Below, in pieces: positions 54,863-63,614 of a stretch of 64,000 nucleotides of DNA. The notes under the pieces are model-generated. The model saw nothing but the letters and a program-made list of their open reading frames with translations. It did not search any database and was not told where the DNA came from. The stretch is from Thermoleptolyngbya sichuanensis A183 (lineage in GTDB: Bacteria; Cyanobacteriota; Cyanobacteriia; Elainellales; Elainellaceae). The position numbers were made by a program, and so were the translations under genes. The stretch's first letter is position 1, and every line of letters starts with the position of its first letter. The stretch lies in the NCBI RefSeq assembly GCF_013177315.1, contig NZ_CP053661.1, positions 2,790,001-2,854,000 of the forward strand, given 5' to 3'.

Positions 54863-55777
54863 ATGCAGAGATTGGTTGGAATTGAGCGGGCGTGTTTGAT
54901 TGGGCATTTGGTGGCGATGGCGTTTGGGCTGGCGGGTCTGCTGCTGGTCATGCCCCATCCCGAATTTTTGACCCATGTGCCCGCTGGTCAAACGCTGTTT
55001 CGCTGGAGTATGGCGGGCGGCGGCGTGGTGTATATCCTGCTGGGGGCGATCGCCGTTTCGATTTATGCCTATCGCACGCTCGGTCTGCGGGCGTGGCTCA
55101 CGTTCCTGGTCTGCTCTGTGGGGCTGTCCCTCACCAGCGAACTGCTGGGCACCAGCACGGGCTTTCCCTTTGGACACTACAGCTATCTCAGCGGCTTAGG
55201 CTACAAAATTAACGGTCTGGTTCCCTTCACGATTCCGCTGTCCTGGTATTACCTGGGGCTGTCGTCCTACCTGCTGGCGCGGGCAGGGCTGGAGACAGAC
55301 AAGCCTACGTCTGGGTTTCTGACCATTGCGCGGGGAGCGGCGGCGGTGTTTTTGGGTGCGCTGCTGCTCACTTCCTGGGATTTTGTGCTAGACCCCGCCA
55401 TGAGCCAAACCGCGATGCCGTTCTGGTATTGGCACCAGCCCGGTGCGTTTTTTGGAATGCCGTATCAGAACTTCGTCGGCTGGCTAGGCACGGGGGCGGT
55501 GTTTATGACGGTTGCGGTACTACTTTGGGGGCGAAACGTCGCCAAGCCTCAAGCAATCCAACTGAACTTTCCGCTGACGGTTTATCTGGGCAACTTCGCC
55601 TTTGCAATGGTGATGAGCCTCGCTTTTGGGTTCTGGATTCCGGTGCTGCTAGGCATTTTGCTGGGCGTGATTCCGGCGGTGCTGTGCTGGCGGCAGAGCT
55701 ACCTGCTGAGTGAAAAATCGGCAGCCGCCGAAGCATCCATAAAGCCTTCAGTCCGCGTCGGAGTGAGTGCCAATTGA
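54863..55777 (+). CDS. cruF: Carotenoid 1',2'-hydratase CruF
   Basis: A 304-residue membrane protein with about seven or eight helices, matching the DUF422 family of carotenoid biosynthesis proteins (TSELLGTSTGFPFGHYSYLSGLGYKINGLVPFTIPLSWYYLGLSSYLL; TSWDFVLDPAMSQTAMPFWYWHQPGAFFGMPYQNFVGWLGTG). CruF adds the 1'-hydroxyl to gamma-carotene in the myxoxanthophyll pathway. GGAG lies just before ATG 54863. Its stop overlaps the start of cruG, the usual partner, which strongly supports the call. Confidence 0.9.
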   Translation: MQRLVGIERACLIGHLVAMAFGLAGLLLVMPHPEFLTHVPAGQTLFRWSMAGGGVVYILLGAIAVSIYAYRTLGLRAWLTFLVCSVGLSLTSELLGTSTGFPFGHYSYLSGLGYKINGLVPFTIPLSWYYLGLSSYLLARAGLETDKPTSGFLTIARGAAAVFLGALLLTSWDFVLDPAMSQTAMPFWYWHQPGAFFGMPYQNFVGWLGTGAVFMTVAVLLWGRNVAKPQAIQLNFPLTVYLGNFAFAMVMSLAFGFWIPVLLGILLGVIPAVLCWRQSYLLSEKSAAAEASIKPSVRVGVSAN

Positions 55778-56994
55778 GCGATCTAAACCTGGCACCGTTG
55801 CAAGCTGATCTCACTGGCTGGCTTGGGGCGATCGGCCTCCTCCTCTTACTCACCCAACTTCCTGCCACGGCAATCCTGCTGACCCGCTTGCTCAGCGCCG
55901 CCCGTCGCACTGCGCCCCTGCATCCCCGAAGCGCAACGCCAGCTATGCTGGGCAGCGTCAGCGTCGTGATTCCCACGCTGAATGAAGCGCATCGGCTCCA
56001 GCCCTGTTTGAATGGGCTGACTCGCCAGGGCTATGAACTGCGGGAAGTGATTGTGGTCGATAGCCATTCCCAGGACGACACGGTGGATCTGGTGAAAGCC
56101 GTTGCCCAGCGCGATCCGCGATTTCGCGTAGTGTATGACGATCCGCTGCCTGCGGGCTGGGTCGGTCGTCCTTGGGCACTTCACACCGGCTATTTGCACA
56201 GTAGCCCCCACAGCGAGTGGCTTCTCGGCATCGATGCCGACACACAGCCGCAGCCGGGGCTGATTCCAGCATTGCTCCAGGCGGCTCAGGCAGAGCGGTA
56301 TGACCTGATTACCCTTGCGCCGCGATTTATCTTGAAGCAGCCAGGGGAATGGTGGCTACAGCCTGCGCTGCTGATGACGCTGATCTATCGGTTTGGGGCG
56401 GCGGGGAGTCCGGCCGACGCGCCTGAGCGCACGATGGCGAATGGTCAGTGTTGCCTGATTCGGCGATCGCTCTTAGACTCCCTCAACGGCTACACCTGTG
56501 CCCGCCAGTCCTTTTGCGATGATGTGACGCTGGTACGCGAGGCGGCCCGGCGCGGCGCAAAGGTCGGCTTTCTCGACGGTTCCAGCCTGCTGAAAGTCCG
56601 CATGTACGAGGGCATGGGTGAAACCTGGCGCGAATGGGGGCGATCGCTCGATCTCAAAGATGCCAGCACCCCCGCGCAAACCTGGAGCGACGTAGCGTTT
56701 TTGCTTGCGGTGCAGGCGCTACCCTGGCTACTGGTTCCGGCTGTGCTAACGATTCTGGCAGTCCGTCCTACTGCTGCCTCGCCAACCCTCCTCGCCCTGC
56801 TAGCACTCAACCTCTGTTTGCTCCTGCTGCGCCTCGGCACCCACTTCGGCATCCGCTCTGCCTACGATCGCCCCGGCAGCCGCTTTCCTCTCGCTTTCTG
56901 GCTCTCTCCCCTCGCTGATCCGCTAGCTGCCCTCCGCATCCTCCGCTCTGCCAGCCGCAAGCCCACGCAATGGCGCGGCCGACGGTATGAGTAG
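55774..56994 (+). CDS. cruG: Carotenoid 2'-O-glycosyltransferase CruG
   Basis: A 406-residue GT2-type glycosyltransferase. One membrane helix at the N-terminus precedes VSVVIPTLNEAHRLQPCLNGL, VIVVDSHSQDDTVDLV, a DxD site in LLGIDADTQPQPG, and two or three C-terminal helices. CruG transfers the sugar to the 2'-hydroxyl of myxol. Start TTG 55774 overlaps the cruF stop (TTGA). The rhamnose operon 5 kb away could supply dTDP-rhamnose for this reaction (inference). Confidence 0.88.
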   Translation: MSDLNLAPLQADLTGWLGAIGLLLLLTQLPATAILLTRLLSAARRTAPLHPRSATPAMLGSVSVVIPTLNEAHRLQPCLNGLTRQGYELREVIVVDSHSQDDTVDLVKAVAQRDPRFRVVYDDPLPAGWVGRPWALHTGYLHSSPHSEWLLGIDADTQPQPGLIPALLQAAQAERYDLITLAPRFILKQPGEWWLQPALLMTLIYRFGAAGSPADAPERTMANGQCCLIRRSLLDSLNGYTCARQSFCDDVTLVREAARRGAKVGFLDGSSLLKVRMYEGMGETWREWGRSLDLKDASTPAQTWSDVAFLLAVQALPWLLVPAVLTILAVRPTAASPTLLALLALNLCLLLLRLGTHFGIRSAYDRPGSRFPLAFWLSPLADPLAALRILRSASRKPTQWRGRRYE

Positions 56995-57127
56995 ACGGTA
57001 TGAGTAAAGGTTTGAACGATCAAAGGTTTGAGGAATCAAAGGTTAAAGTGCTGGAATGACGCGGAGATCCTGAAATAACCAGCGGCGATCGCCCCATTGC
57101 CTTCCTCTATCTCTACCGCTCTTTCCC

Positions 57128-57913
57128 ATGCTCAATTCCCTCGACACCATTACCCTTGGCATCCTTGGCAGCGGCATTGCGGGCCTTGCGACAGGTCTAG
57201 GCGCACTGCCCATTTTCCTATTTGAAAAAATTAGCAAGAACACCCAGGGCATCATGCTGGGCTTTGGGGCGGGCGTAATGCTAGCGGCAACGGCATTTTC
57301 TCTGGTGATTCCAGGACTAGAGGCAGCAATGGAGCGGGCGGGTAGCAACGCCTACGCTGCGCTGATTGTGTCGCTGGGCATCGGGCTAGGCGGACTCTTC
57401 CTCTGGCTGAGCCATCGCTATTTCCCCCACGAACACTTTTTCAAGGGGCGTGAGGGCAGCAGCGCCATGAACCTGAAGCGGGTGTGGCTATTTGTGATGG
57501 CGATCGCCATTCACAATTTTCCTGAAGGTCTGGCAGTCGGCGTAGGCTTTGGCGGCGACGATATTTCCAACGGCATTGCGCTAGCGCTGGGCATCGCCCT
57601 GCAAAACATTCCAGAAGGGCTGGTGGTTGCTATTTCGCTGCTGTCTGAAAATTACTCCAAGCCCAGAGCGCTATTCGTCAGCCTGCTCACAGGCCTAGTG
57701 GAACTGGTGGGTGGCATCTTGGGGGCGATGGCGGTTTCTCTGTTTTCAGCAATCCTGCCGCTGGCGATGGGCTTTGCGGCGGGCGCGATGCTGTTTGTCA
57801 TCAGCGATGAAATCATTCCCGAATCGCACCGTCTGGGTTATGAAAAAGCCGCAACGGTCGGCGTAATAGTGGGCTTTGTGCTGATGATGGTGCTGGATGT
57901 GACGGTAGGATGA
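57128..57913 (+). CDS. ZIP family divalent metal transporter
   Basis: A 261-residue inner-membrane protein with about eight helices. The metal path motifs are visible: AIAIHNFPEGLAVGVGFG (about residue 127) and IALQNIPEGLVVAISLL (about 158), with HRYFPHEHFF in the variable His loop. It resembles ZupT-type transporters of zinc, iron or manganese; the substrate cannot be told. Confidence 0.9.
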   Translation: MLNSLDTITLGILGSGIAGLATGLGALPIFLFEKISKNTQGIMLGFGAGVMLAATAFSLVIPGLEAAMERAGSNAYAALIVSLGIGLGGLFLWLSHRYFPHEHFFKGREGSSAMNLKRVWLFVMAIAIHNFPEGLAVGVGFGGDDISNGIALALGIALQNIPEGLVVAISLLSENYSKPRALFVSLLTGLVELVGGILGAMAVSLFSAILPLAMGFAAGAMLFVISDEIIPESHRLGYEKAATVGVIVGFVLMMVLDVTVG

Positions 57914-58051
57914 GGAGCGTTCGATAGTGGGGCGATGCCGCTCCACAAAAGCGAAGGTGCTGCATGGACTAACCACGCAACACCTCCCTACTAATTTGCA
58001 ACTAATTTGCAACTCTAGCTACCAATCAACCGGGCATTAGCCAACCAAGCA

Positions 58052-58408
58052 CTAGTAGCGATAGCCACCGCCATAGCTGTTGTTGCTACCGGGCTTGTGA
58101 ACGATGAAGCTCATCACCTGGCACTGCTTAATGTTGTCAAACGCTACCACGCGAATGTAGCAGTTCGGGAACTCTGAGCGGCACTGCTGCACCTCATTCA
58201 GCACTTCCTGCGGAGAAGTCGCGTTGAACAGTGGCAGCTTCCACATCGTCCAATAGTGCATCTCAGCCGCAGAGTCTTCGTTGAACTCAATGCACGGGAA
58301 ATAGCCCTGATCGAGGGTGTACTGGATTTGACGGGCGATTTGTGCGTCGGTCAATGGAGGCAGATAGGAAAAGGTTTCGTACCGGCGCTCTTTCGGTAAA
58401 GTCTTCAT
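58052..58408 (-). CDS. rbcS: RuBisCO small subunit
   Basis: A 118-residue small subunit of form-I RuBisCO ([84 protein letters not shown]). It ends with a Gly/Tyr tail. It is the last gene of the minus-strand rbcL-rbcX-rbcS operon, eight bases after rbcX. Confidence 0.98.
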   Translation of the reverse strand: MKTLPKERRYETFSYLPPLTDAQIARQIQYTLDQGYFPCIEFNEDSAAEMHYWTMWKLPLFNATSPQEVLNEVQQCRSEFPNCYIRVVAFDNIKQCQVMSFIVHKPGSNNSYGGGYRY

Positions 58409-58416
58409 GGATTCCT

Positions 58417-58806
58417 CTATTCTTCAGACGTTGAATCTTGTTCTGGATGCGTACTGGTAGCACCGGGGTCAAGCTGCGTCATCCGCTCAAGCTGCTCACA
58501 GCGTCGCTCCGTATTCGCCTGCTGAATGCCTGTACGGAGCATCTCTGGCAGAAATTCGGCAATCTCCTCAGCAATATGTTCTCGCACAGTCAAGATCCGA
58601 AAGGCAAGGGCCTGATCCTCTTTGAACAAAGCCCGGAGGTAGGACTCGCTGTTTTCGATTCGTTCGCGGCGAGAAAATTCATGCAGCCGGAGGGCGCGGG
58701 GCGGATCAGTTTCACTAAGCTGAGCCATCACCGTCCGCATTGCCTGAAACGTCAGGTAGCTGATCAGCGTCTTGCTCGTCTCTTTGGCGATCTGTTTGAG
58801 ATCCAT
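58417..58806 (-). CDS. rbcX: RuBisCO assembly chaperone RbcX
   Basis: A 129-residue helical chaperone ([85 protein letters not shown]). RbcX dimers bind the C-terminus of RbcL and help L8 core assembly. The rbcL-rbcX-rbcS order is usual for beta-cyanobacteria. Confidence 0.97.
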   Translation of the reverse strand: MDLKQIAKETSKTLISYLTFQAMRTVMAQLSETDPPRALRLHEFSRRERIENSESYLRALFKEDQALAFRILTVREHIAEEIAEFLPEMLRTGIQQANTERRCEQLERMTQLDPGATSTHPEQDSTSEE

Positions 58807-58945
58807 GCAGTTGACCCCAAAGGGGTGAAAGGTTGAACTCTGAGGAATAAAGAATGAGTGCTAATACTTATACCCTCAATTCATGACTGAGAGCGTAAAC
58901 CAAGCATCAATTCATTCCCTATTCCTCATCTGCCAGCCCTTCTCA

Positions 58946-60376
58946 TCAGACGGTATCCACCGCCTCAAACTCGAACTTGATTTCCTTCCACAGTTCGCAA
59001 GCGGTAGCCAGCTCAGGCGACCAGCGGCAGGCTTCGCGAATAATGTCGCCACCTTCGCGCATCAGGTCGCGGCCTTCGTTCCGAGCTTGCAAGCAGGCTT
59101 CCAGGGCGACGCGGTTTGCCGTTGCACCAGGTGCGTTGCCCCAGGGGTGACCCAGCGTACCACCACCAAACTGAAGCACTGCGTCGTCGCCGAAGATTTC
59201 CACCAGCGCGGGCATATGCCAAACGTGGATACCACCGGAAGCAACTGCCATCACGCCAGGCATAGAAGCCCAGTCTTGGGTGAAGTAGATGCCCTTGGAA
59301 GGGTCGCGCTCAACGTAGTTTTCGCGGAGCAGATCCACAAAGCCAAGGGTAACAGCTTTGTCGCCCTCTAGCTTGCCCACCACGGTTCCGGTATGGATGT
59401 GGTCGCCGCCAGACATCCGCAAGCACTTCGCCAACACGCGGAAGTGCATCCCGTGGTTCTTCTGACGGTCGATCACAGCGTGCATGGCGCGGTGAATGTG
59501 CAACAGAACGCCGTTGTCGCGGCACCACTTGGACAGGGTGGTGTTGGCGGTGAAGCCTGCGGTCAAGAAGTCATGCATGATGATGGGCATGTTGAGTTCT
59601 TTGGCATACTCAGCCCGCTTGAGCATTTCTTCGCAGGTAGCAGCGGTCACGTTCAGATAGTGACCCTTAATTTCGCCCGTTTCAGCCTGAGCTTTGTGGA
59701 TGGCTTCAGCCACGAAGGTAAAGCGATCGCGCCAGCGCTGGAAGGGCTGGGAGTTGATGTTTTCGTCATCCTTGGTGAAGTCTAGACCCCCGCGCAGACA
59801 TTCGTACACCGCACGACCGTAGTTCTTCGCCGATAGACCGAGTTTGGGCTTGATGGTGCAGCCCAGCAGGGGACGACCATACTTGTTGATCTTGTCGCGC
59901 TCGACCTGAATGCCGTGGGGTGGGCCCTGGAAGGTTTTCAGGTAGGCTACGGGAATTCGCAAATCTTCCAGACGCAGGGCCTTCAGGGCTTTGAAACCGA
60001 ATACGTTACCCACAATAGAGGTAAGCATGTTGGTGACAGAGCCTTCTTCAAACAGATCCAGCGGATAGGCGATGTAGGCAATGAACTGGTTGTCTTCACC
60101 GCGGACAGGTTCAATGTCGTAGCAACGACCCTTGTAACGATCGAGGTCAGTCAGCAGATCGGTCCACACCGTTGTCCAGGTACCGGTGGAGGACTCAGCC
60201 GCAACGGCTGCGCCCGCTTCTTCGGGCGGCACACCGGGCTGAGGGGTGACCCGGAAGGCGGCCAGAATGTCCGTGTCTTTGGGCGTGTAGTCGGGGGTGT
60301 AATACGTCAGGCGGTAGTCCTTAACCCCAGCCTGGTACCCAGCTTTTGCCTGGGTCTTGGTTTGCGAATAAGACAT
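58946..60376 (-). CDS. rbcL: RuBisCO large subunit
   Basis: A 476-residue large subunit of form-I RuBisCO that fixes CO2 on ribulose bisphosphate. It shows the carbamylated lysine region [17 protein letters not shown] (about residue 201), loop 6 [13 protein letters not shown] (about 334) and [19 protein letters not shown]. The length is normal for form IB. GGAAGGGAAA precedes the start. It is the first gene of rbcLXS, and a 586-bp non-coding region lies upstream. Confidence 0.99.
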   Translation of the reverse strand: MSYSQTKTQAKAGYQAGVKDYRLTYYTPDYTPKDTDILAAFRVTPQPGVPPEEAGAAVAAESSTGTWTTVWTDLLTDLDRYKGRCYDIEPVRGEDNQFIAYIAYPLDLFEEGSVTNMLTSIVGNVFGFKALKALRLEDLRIPVAYLKTFQGPPHGIQVERDKINKYGRPLLGCTIKPKLGLSAKNYGRAVYECLRGGLDFTKDDENINSQPFQRWRDRFTFVAEAIHKAQAETGEIKGHYLNVTAATCEEMLKRAEYAKELNMPIIMHDFLTAGFTANTTLSKWCRDNGVLLHIHRAMHAVIDRQKNHGMHFRVLAKCLRMSGGDHIHTGTVVGKLEGDKAVTLGFVDLLRENYVERDPSKGIYFTQDWASMPGVMAVASGGIHVWHMPALVEIFGDDAVLQFGGGTLGHPWGNAPGATANRVALEACLQARNEGRDLMREGGDIIREACRWSPELATACELWKEIKFEFEAVDTV

Positions 60377-60962
60377 CGTTTCCCTTCCTGTGAATCACTG
60401 TTTTCAGAGCGTACAAAACCCTGCCCGTGTAAAACCTTACACAGGCGACATACCGCTAGCTGCACTCTCAGCGCGTACTCTCAGACGCAGCGGACTGGCA
60501 TTAACAAAGTCTTTATGTTCAGGGCAAAGGGTTGAACAGACTTGACGTTGAGCGACCTGCAAACTGCCCTGATCACGGGTTCAAGACAAAATATATCAGG
60601 GAATGAAACCGATTCAATAAGCTAAAAGTTGAAACTTCTTGGCCTCTCAATAACCTGCATTTATATTTCTAAAGGTTCTTAACTATTTTTTAAGATTTTT
60701 GGAAGCAGAAAGTAATCGTGAATCCCTGGCCCGCTCTAGCTTCGCAGTGTACAAACGAGGCAGGCCAAAACCGGATGAGGACATCTGAGACGACAAGCCG
60801 TCTATTTCGTTACAACTCGTTATGATCGGGTGGGATATTGCTTCCCGCTTTTTCGTCCTGAAGCTCCAGCTTGACAATGCTGGGCGGTTAAATGATTCGG
60901 CTGAAGCATTTTGCGATCGCCCTCCTGCACTTCCTAGATGATGCAAGCCCCCTGCATTCCCC
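60377..60962. other. rbcL promoter region, divergent with TonB-like gene
   Basis: 586 bp. The part next to rbcL must hold its promoter and long leader, but no hexamer pair could be fixed by eye. The other end contains a small ORF coupled to the TonB-like gene (60892-60966). Confidence 0.5.
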
Positions 60963-60966
60963 ATGA
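60892..60966 (+). CDS. Possible 24-residue small ORF overlapping TonB-like start
   Basis: ATG 60892 encodes MIRLKHFAIALLHFLDDASP and four more residues, stopping at TGA 60964-60966, which overlaps the ATG of the next gene (ATGA). A HIP1 site lies inside it. Translational coupling is possible; no good ribosome-binding site is seen. Confidence 0.25.
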   Translation: MIRLKHFAIALLHFLDDASPLHSP

Positions 60967-62147
60967 CGCATTCCCCCGCCAGCAATTTTTCCCCGTTTCC
61001 AGTGCCCGTGCAGCGGCGGCATCGAGATCCGTCTGGGCTGTGGTCGCGGGTGTGTTCGGGGTCGGTGGTGCTGCATATTCTGCTGCTGTTGGCGGTGCTG
61101 CCCTCGCTGAAGACTGCCGTTGAGCGGTCTAGAGGGGGAGGCGCGGCGACTCCAATTGAACTGATCGATGTGGGGGCGATCGCCCCAGATACCACTCCTG
61201 ATCCCGCAACCGTGCCTGCCAGCCCTGTCGCCCCAGCCCCGGCTGAAGTGTCTGCCCCGCCCCCTGCTGCAACGCCAGCGCCGCCCCCTCTTCCGGTAGC
61301 CCCACCGCCTGCGCCCGCTGCCATCCCGCCTGCGGTGCTTGCCCCTGTGCCCGTGGAAACACCACCGCCTAGCCCGATCGCGCCACCTCCCGTGGTGTCA
61401 CCTCCAACGCCCATCCCAACGCCAGCGCCCATCCCAACCCCCACACCACCGCCCCAGCCGCCGTCGCCCGCCCCAGTGCAGCCGTCGCCGTTCGTTCCGC
61501 CAGAGCCGCCGCCAGTTTTGGGGCGAGAGCCGTTGCCCCCTCCACGTCCTTTTCCTGACGCGGGATCGCCTAGCGAGTCCACTGAGCCACCCTTCCCCAC
61601 ACCGGGACAAACTCCGATAGGGGGCGGCAACCCGGTTAATAACCCCGGAGATGTGGCTGCGAATCCTGCCCCAGGCAGCGGCGCACCAAGCATCGACACG
61701 CCTGCCAGCGGCCCAGACTCTGGCACGGGAGACGACCTAGGCGAAGTGGTGATCGGTCGCCAGCCCACGCCCACCAGCCTGACGCTGAGCGTGGCCGCGG
61801 TGCGGTACCTCTCGCCTCAGGACACTGCTGACATCCCCGAAGACAATGCCGAACTGCTGACCAGCCGCATCAGCGTCCTCGCCGACCCGACTCAGCCCAA
61901 CTCTTGCCCACTTTTTCCGGACAGTGTAGTGGGCTTTGGCGCTCCCGTGACGCTGCGACTAGCGGTTGAGGCAGACGGGCGTGTGTCTCGTGCGGAGGTG
62001 CAGCAGCCCGCGCCCACAAACTATGCTTACACGGAACTGGTGCAGTGCTTAGCACAGACGGGCTTGCAGTTTCGTCCGGCGCTGGATAGCGGGATTGCGC
62101 GTCCCAGTGACAATACGCTGGTGGAGGTGACAGTGGTGGGAGAGTGA
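60963..62147 (+). CDS. TonB-like energy transducer, proline-rich
   Basis: A 394-residue protein with TonB architecture: a short cytoplasmic N-terminus, one membrane helix (VVLHILLLLAVLPSLK, about residues 37-52), a long Pro/Ala-rich periplasmic spacer (about 75-240) and a C-terminal domain with VTLRLAVEADGRVSRAEVQQPAPTNYAYTELVQCLAQTGLQFRPAL, like the TonB C-terminal beta-alpha-beta fold. It would couple the proton motive force to outer-membrane uptake; no ExbB/ExbD genes are adjacent. Confidence 0.78.
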   Translation: MTHSPASNFSPFPVPVQRRHRDPSGLWSRVCSGSVVLHILLLLAVLPSLKTAVERSRGGGAATPIELIDVGAIAPDTTPDPATVPASPVAPAPAEVSAPPPAATPAPPPLPVAPPPAPAAIPPAVLAPVPVETPPPSPIAPPPVVSPPTPIPTPAPIPTPTPPPQPPSPAPVQPSPFVPPEPPPVLGREPLPPPRPFPDAGSPSESTEPPFPTPGQTPIGGGNPVNNPGDVAANPAPGSGAPSIDTPASGPDSGTGDDLGEVVIGRQPTPTSLTLSVAAVRYLSPQDTADIPEDNAELLTSRISVLADPTQPNSCPLFPDSVVGFGAPVTLRLAVEADGRVSRAEVQQPAPTNYAYTELVQCLAQTGLQFRPALDSGIARPSDNTLVEVTVVGE

Positions 62148-62249
62148 TGGGGCGGAAAGAACGAAGAACGAAGAACGAAAAACGAAAAACGAAAAACGAA
62201 AAACAGAACCTCTTTGTTCTTCTCTCTTCGTTCTTCGCTCTTTTTCTGA

Positions 62250-63110
62250 CTACGCAACGACAACTTGCGGCAGCGGCTCTTGAACGGGGGGAAGGGTGCG
62301 GCCGACGATGGGGGCGATCGCCCTCACCTTTTCCACAATCGCCACCATGTCGTCTAGCGAGAGGGCCTGCCGCGCATCGGAGACAGATTTTTCGGGGTCT
62401 GGGTGGCACTCGATGATCAGCCCGTCGGCTCCAGCGGCGATCGCCGCCAAAGTGAGATTCGGCACCAGTTCGCGCTTTCCGGCAGCATGGCTGGGGTCTA
62501 CGATCACGGGCAAGTGGGTGATTTGCTTCAGCGCCACAACTGCGCCCAGATCTAGCACGTTGCGCGTATAGGTGTCGAAGCTGCGGATGCCCCGTTCGCA
62601 CAGCATCACGTTTGGATTGCCGTGCGCCAGGATGTACTCTGCGGCCATAACGAATTCCTCAATGGTGGCAGCTAGCCCCCGCTTCAGCAGGATTGGCTTA
62701 TCGACGTGGCCCAGCGCCTTCAGCAGGTCGAAGTTTTGCATATTGCGGCTGCCGATTTGCAGCACATCAGCGTAGGCGGCGATTTCTTCGATTTGGGAAA
62801 CGGCCATGACTTCGGTAACGACGGGCATTCCCGTGCGATCGCGCACCGCCGCCAAAATTTCTAGCCCCTCGCGCCCCATGCCCTGGAAATCGTAGGGCGA
62901 GGTGCGCGGCTTGTAGACCCCGCCCCGCAGCGCCTGCACACCCGCCACCGAAAGGCGACTGGCAACGGCATCCATCTGGGCGCGGCTTTCGACGGAGCAG
63001 GGCCCGCCGATGAGGAGCAGTTCTGACCCGCCCGCCGAAACCCGTTCGGAAATCTGAATAATGCTACTGTGGCTGGGTTCGGTCTTGAGGGTCAGCTTTG
63101 CTTTTTGCAT
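62250..63110 (-). CDS. aroF: 3-deoxy-7-phosphoheptulonate (DAHP) synthase
   Basis: A 286-residue DAHP synthase of the short AroA(I-beta)/KDOPS-like type, the first step of the shikimate pathway from PEP and erythrose-4-phosphate: LLIGGPCSVESRAQ, ALRGGVYKPRTSPYDFQG, VLQIGSRNMQNFDLLKAL, MLCERGIRSFDTYTRN, and VDPSHAAGKRELV. No fused chorismate mutase is present. ATG 63110 has AGGAG nine bases upstream. Its roughly 500-base leader contains two tandem aromatic-rich leader ORFs with terminators, so expression is probably set by attenuation on Tyr, Phe and Trp supply. Confidence 0.95.
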   Translation of the reverse strand: MQKAKLTLKTEPSHSSIIQISERVSAGGSELLLIGGPCSVESRAQMDAVASRLSVAGVQALRGGVYKPRTSPYDFQGMGREGLEILAAVRDRTGMPVVTEVMAVSQIEEIAAYADVLQIGSRNMQNFDLLKALGHVDKPILLKRGLAATIEEFVMAAEYILAHGNPNVMLCERGIRSFDTYTRNVLDLGAVVALKQITHLPVIVDPSHAAGKRELVPNLTLAAIAAGADGLIIECHPDPEKSVSDARQALSLDDMVAIVEKVRAIAPIVGRTLPPVQEPLPQVVVA

Positions 63111-63222
63111 GGGAAGAATCTCCTGGTTGAACGTAAAGGATGAGAAGAGAACTAGACCGTAAACGGGAGCGAACCAAAATCCAAAACCTAAAATCCAAAA
63201 TCCAAACCCCAAAATCTAAAGT

Positions 63223-63260
63223 CCAAAACAAAAACCCGGAACCTCTAGAGGCCCCGGGTT
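63223..63260 (-). terminator. Attenuator terminator B upstream of aroF
   Basis: On the minus strand AACCCGG (63260-63254) pairs with CCGGGTT (63239-63233) around a nested CCTCTAGAGG hairpin, followed by TTTTTGTTTT. It lies 22 bases after the stop of leader B and about 110 bases before aroF. Confidence 0.78.
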
Positions 63261-63291
63261 GCACAATCGCGCATGACCAACTTACCCGGGG
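63252..63291 (-). promoter_or_regulatory. Antiterminator pairing B (alternative to terminator B)
   Basis: CCCCGGGT (63291-63284), formed by the last codons of leader B, is perfectly complementary to ACCCGGGG (63259-63252), which is also the 5' arm of terminator B. The two structures exclude each other. A ribosome finishing the leader would cover the first segment and favour termination; stalling upstream leaves it free. Confidence 0.72.
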
Positions 63292-63344
63292 CATTCCCTG
63301 GTCCAAAAAAAGTAAAAGTAAAAGTAGCGGGACATATGGCTCAT
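63282..63344 (-). CDS. Aromatic leader peptide B of aroF (FYW leader)
   Basis: A 20-residue ORF on the minus strand, start ATG 63344 (or in-frame ATG 63335), stop TAA 63284-63282. Codons 7-14 encode eight aromatic residues in a row: Tyr-Phe-Tyr-Phe-Tyr-Phe-Phe-Trp. The final codons CCC GGG T form the first strand of the antiterminator. Composition and position match a classic attenuation leader peptide sensing charged aromatic tRNAs. No strong ribosome-binding site is visible. Confidence 0.82.
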   Translation of the reverse strand: MSHMSRYFYFYFFWTRECPG

Positions 63345-63401
63345 GGGTTTGAATGTAAGTTGGGGATGCAATGGATACTGGCTGCTTAAGAAAGACCGCT
63401 T

Positions 63402-63437
63402 AAAACGCAAAAACCGCAGAGGTTGCGCTCTGCGGTT
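63402..63437 (-). terminator. Attenuator terminator A upstream of aroF
   Basis: On the minus strand AACCGCAGAG (63437-63428), loop CGCAAC, CTCTGCGGTT (63421-63412) is followed by TTTGCGTTTT. It is a perfect 10-bp stem with a U-rich tail, 27 bases after the stop of leader A. Confidence 0.82.
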
Positions 63438-63480
63438 CACCCAAGGTTCCAGGTCAAGCTGGACTCACCCCAGGTGAACC
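63434..63480 (-). promoter_or_regulatory. Antiterminator pairing A
   Basis: GGTTCACC within leader A codons (63480-63473) is complementary to GGTGAACC (63441-63434). The second segment overlaps the first four bases of terminator A's 5' arm, so pairing would weaken the terminator. A nested pairing CAAGGTT / AACCTTG extends the alternative fold. Confidence 0.6.
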
Positions 63481-63521
63481 TTGCCATACCAAAAGTAAAA
63501 GTAGCGGACTTGAATCGACAT
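63465..63521 (-). CDS. Aromatic leader peptide A of aroF (FYW leader)
   Basis: An 18-residue ORF on the minus strand, ATG 63521-63519 to TGA 63467-63465. Codons 7-12 encode Tyr-Phe-Tyr-Phe-Trp-Tyr. CAGG lies seven bases before the ATG. Shared CGC TAC TTT TAC TTT codons with leader B indicate that the two modules arose by duplication. Confidence 0.82.
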   Translation of the reverse strand: MSIQVRYFYFWYGKVHLG

Positions 63522-63614
63522 AACAAAGCCTGATAGCTGCATGAGCAGGTTGCTCAGCACAAAATCCCTGAAAACGAATTGCTTGCAAGTTGAACTCATT
63601 TCAATTTACTGCTA

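Noticed and set aside
60683-61774. Long minus-strand glycine-rich ORF of 363 codons
   Set aside because: It is antisense to the proline-rich spacer of the TonB-like gene; Pro codons read backwards give Gly, so this is a composition shadow.
63465-63540. tRNA-like 3' end (TTCAAGTCCGCTACTTTTA) on the minus strand
   Set aside because: No acceptor or T stem can be formed; the sequence is explained by the aromatic codons of leader A.
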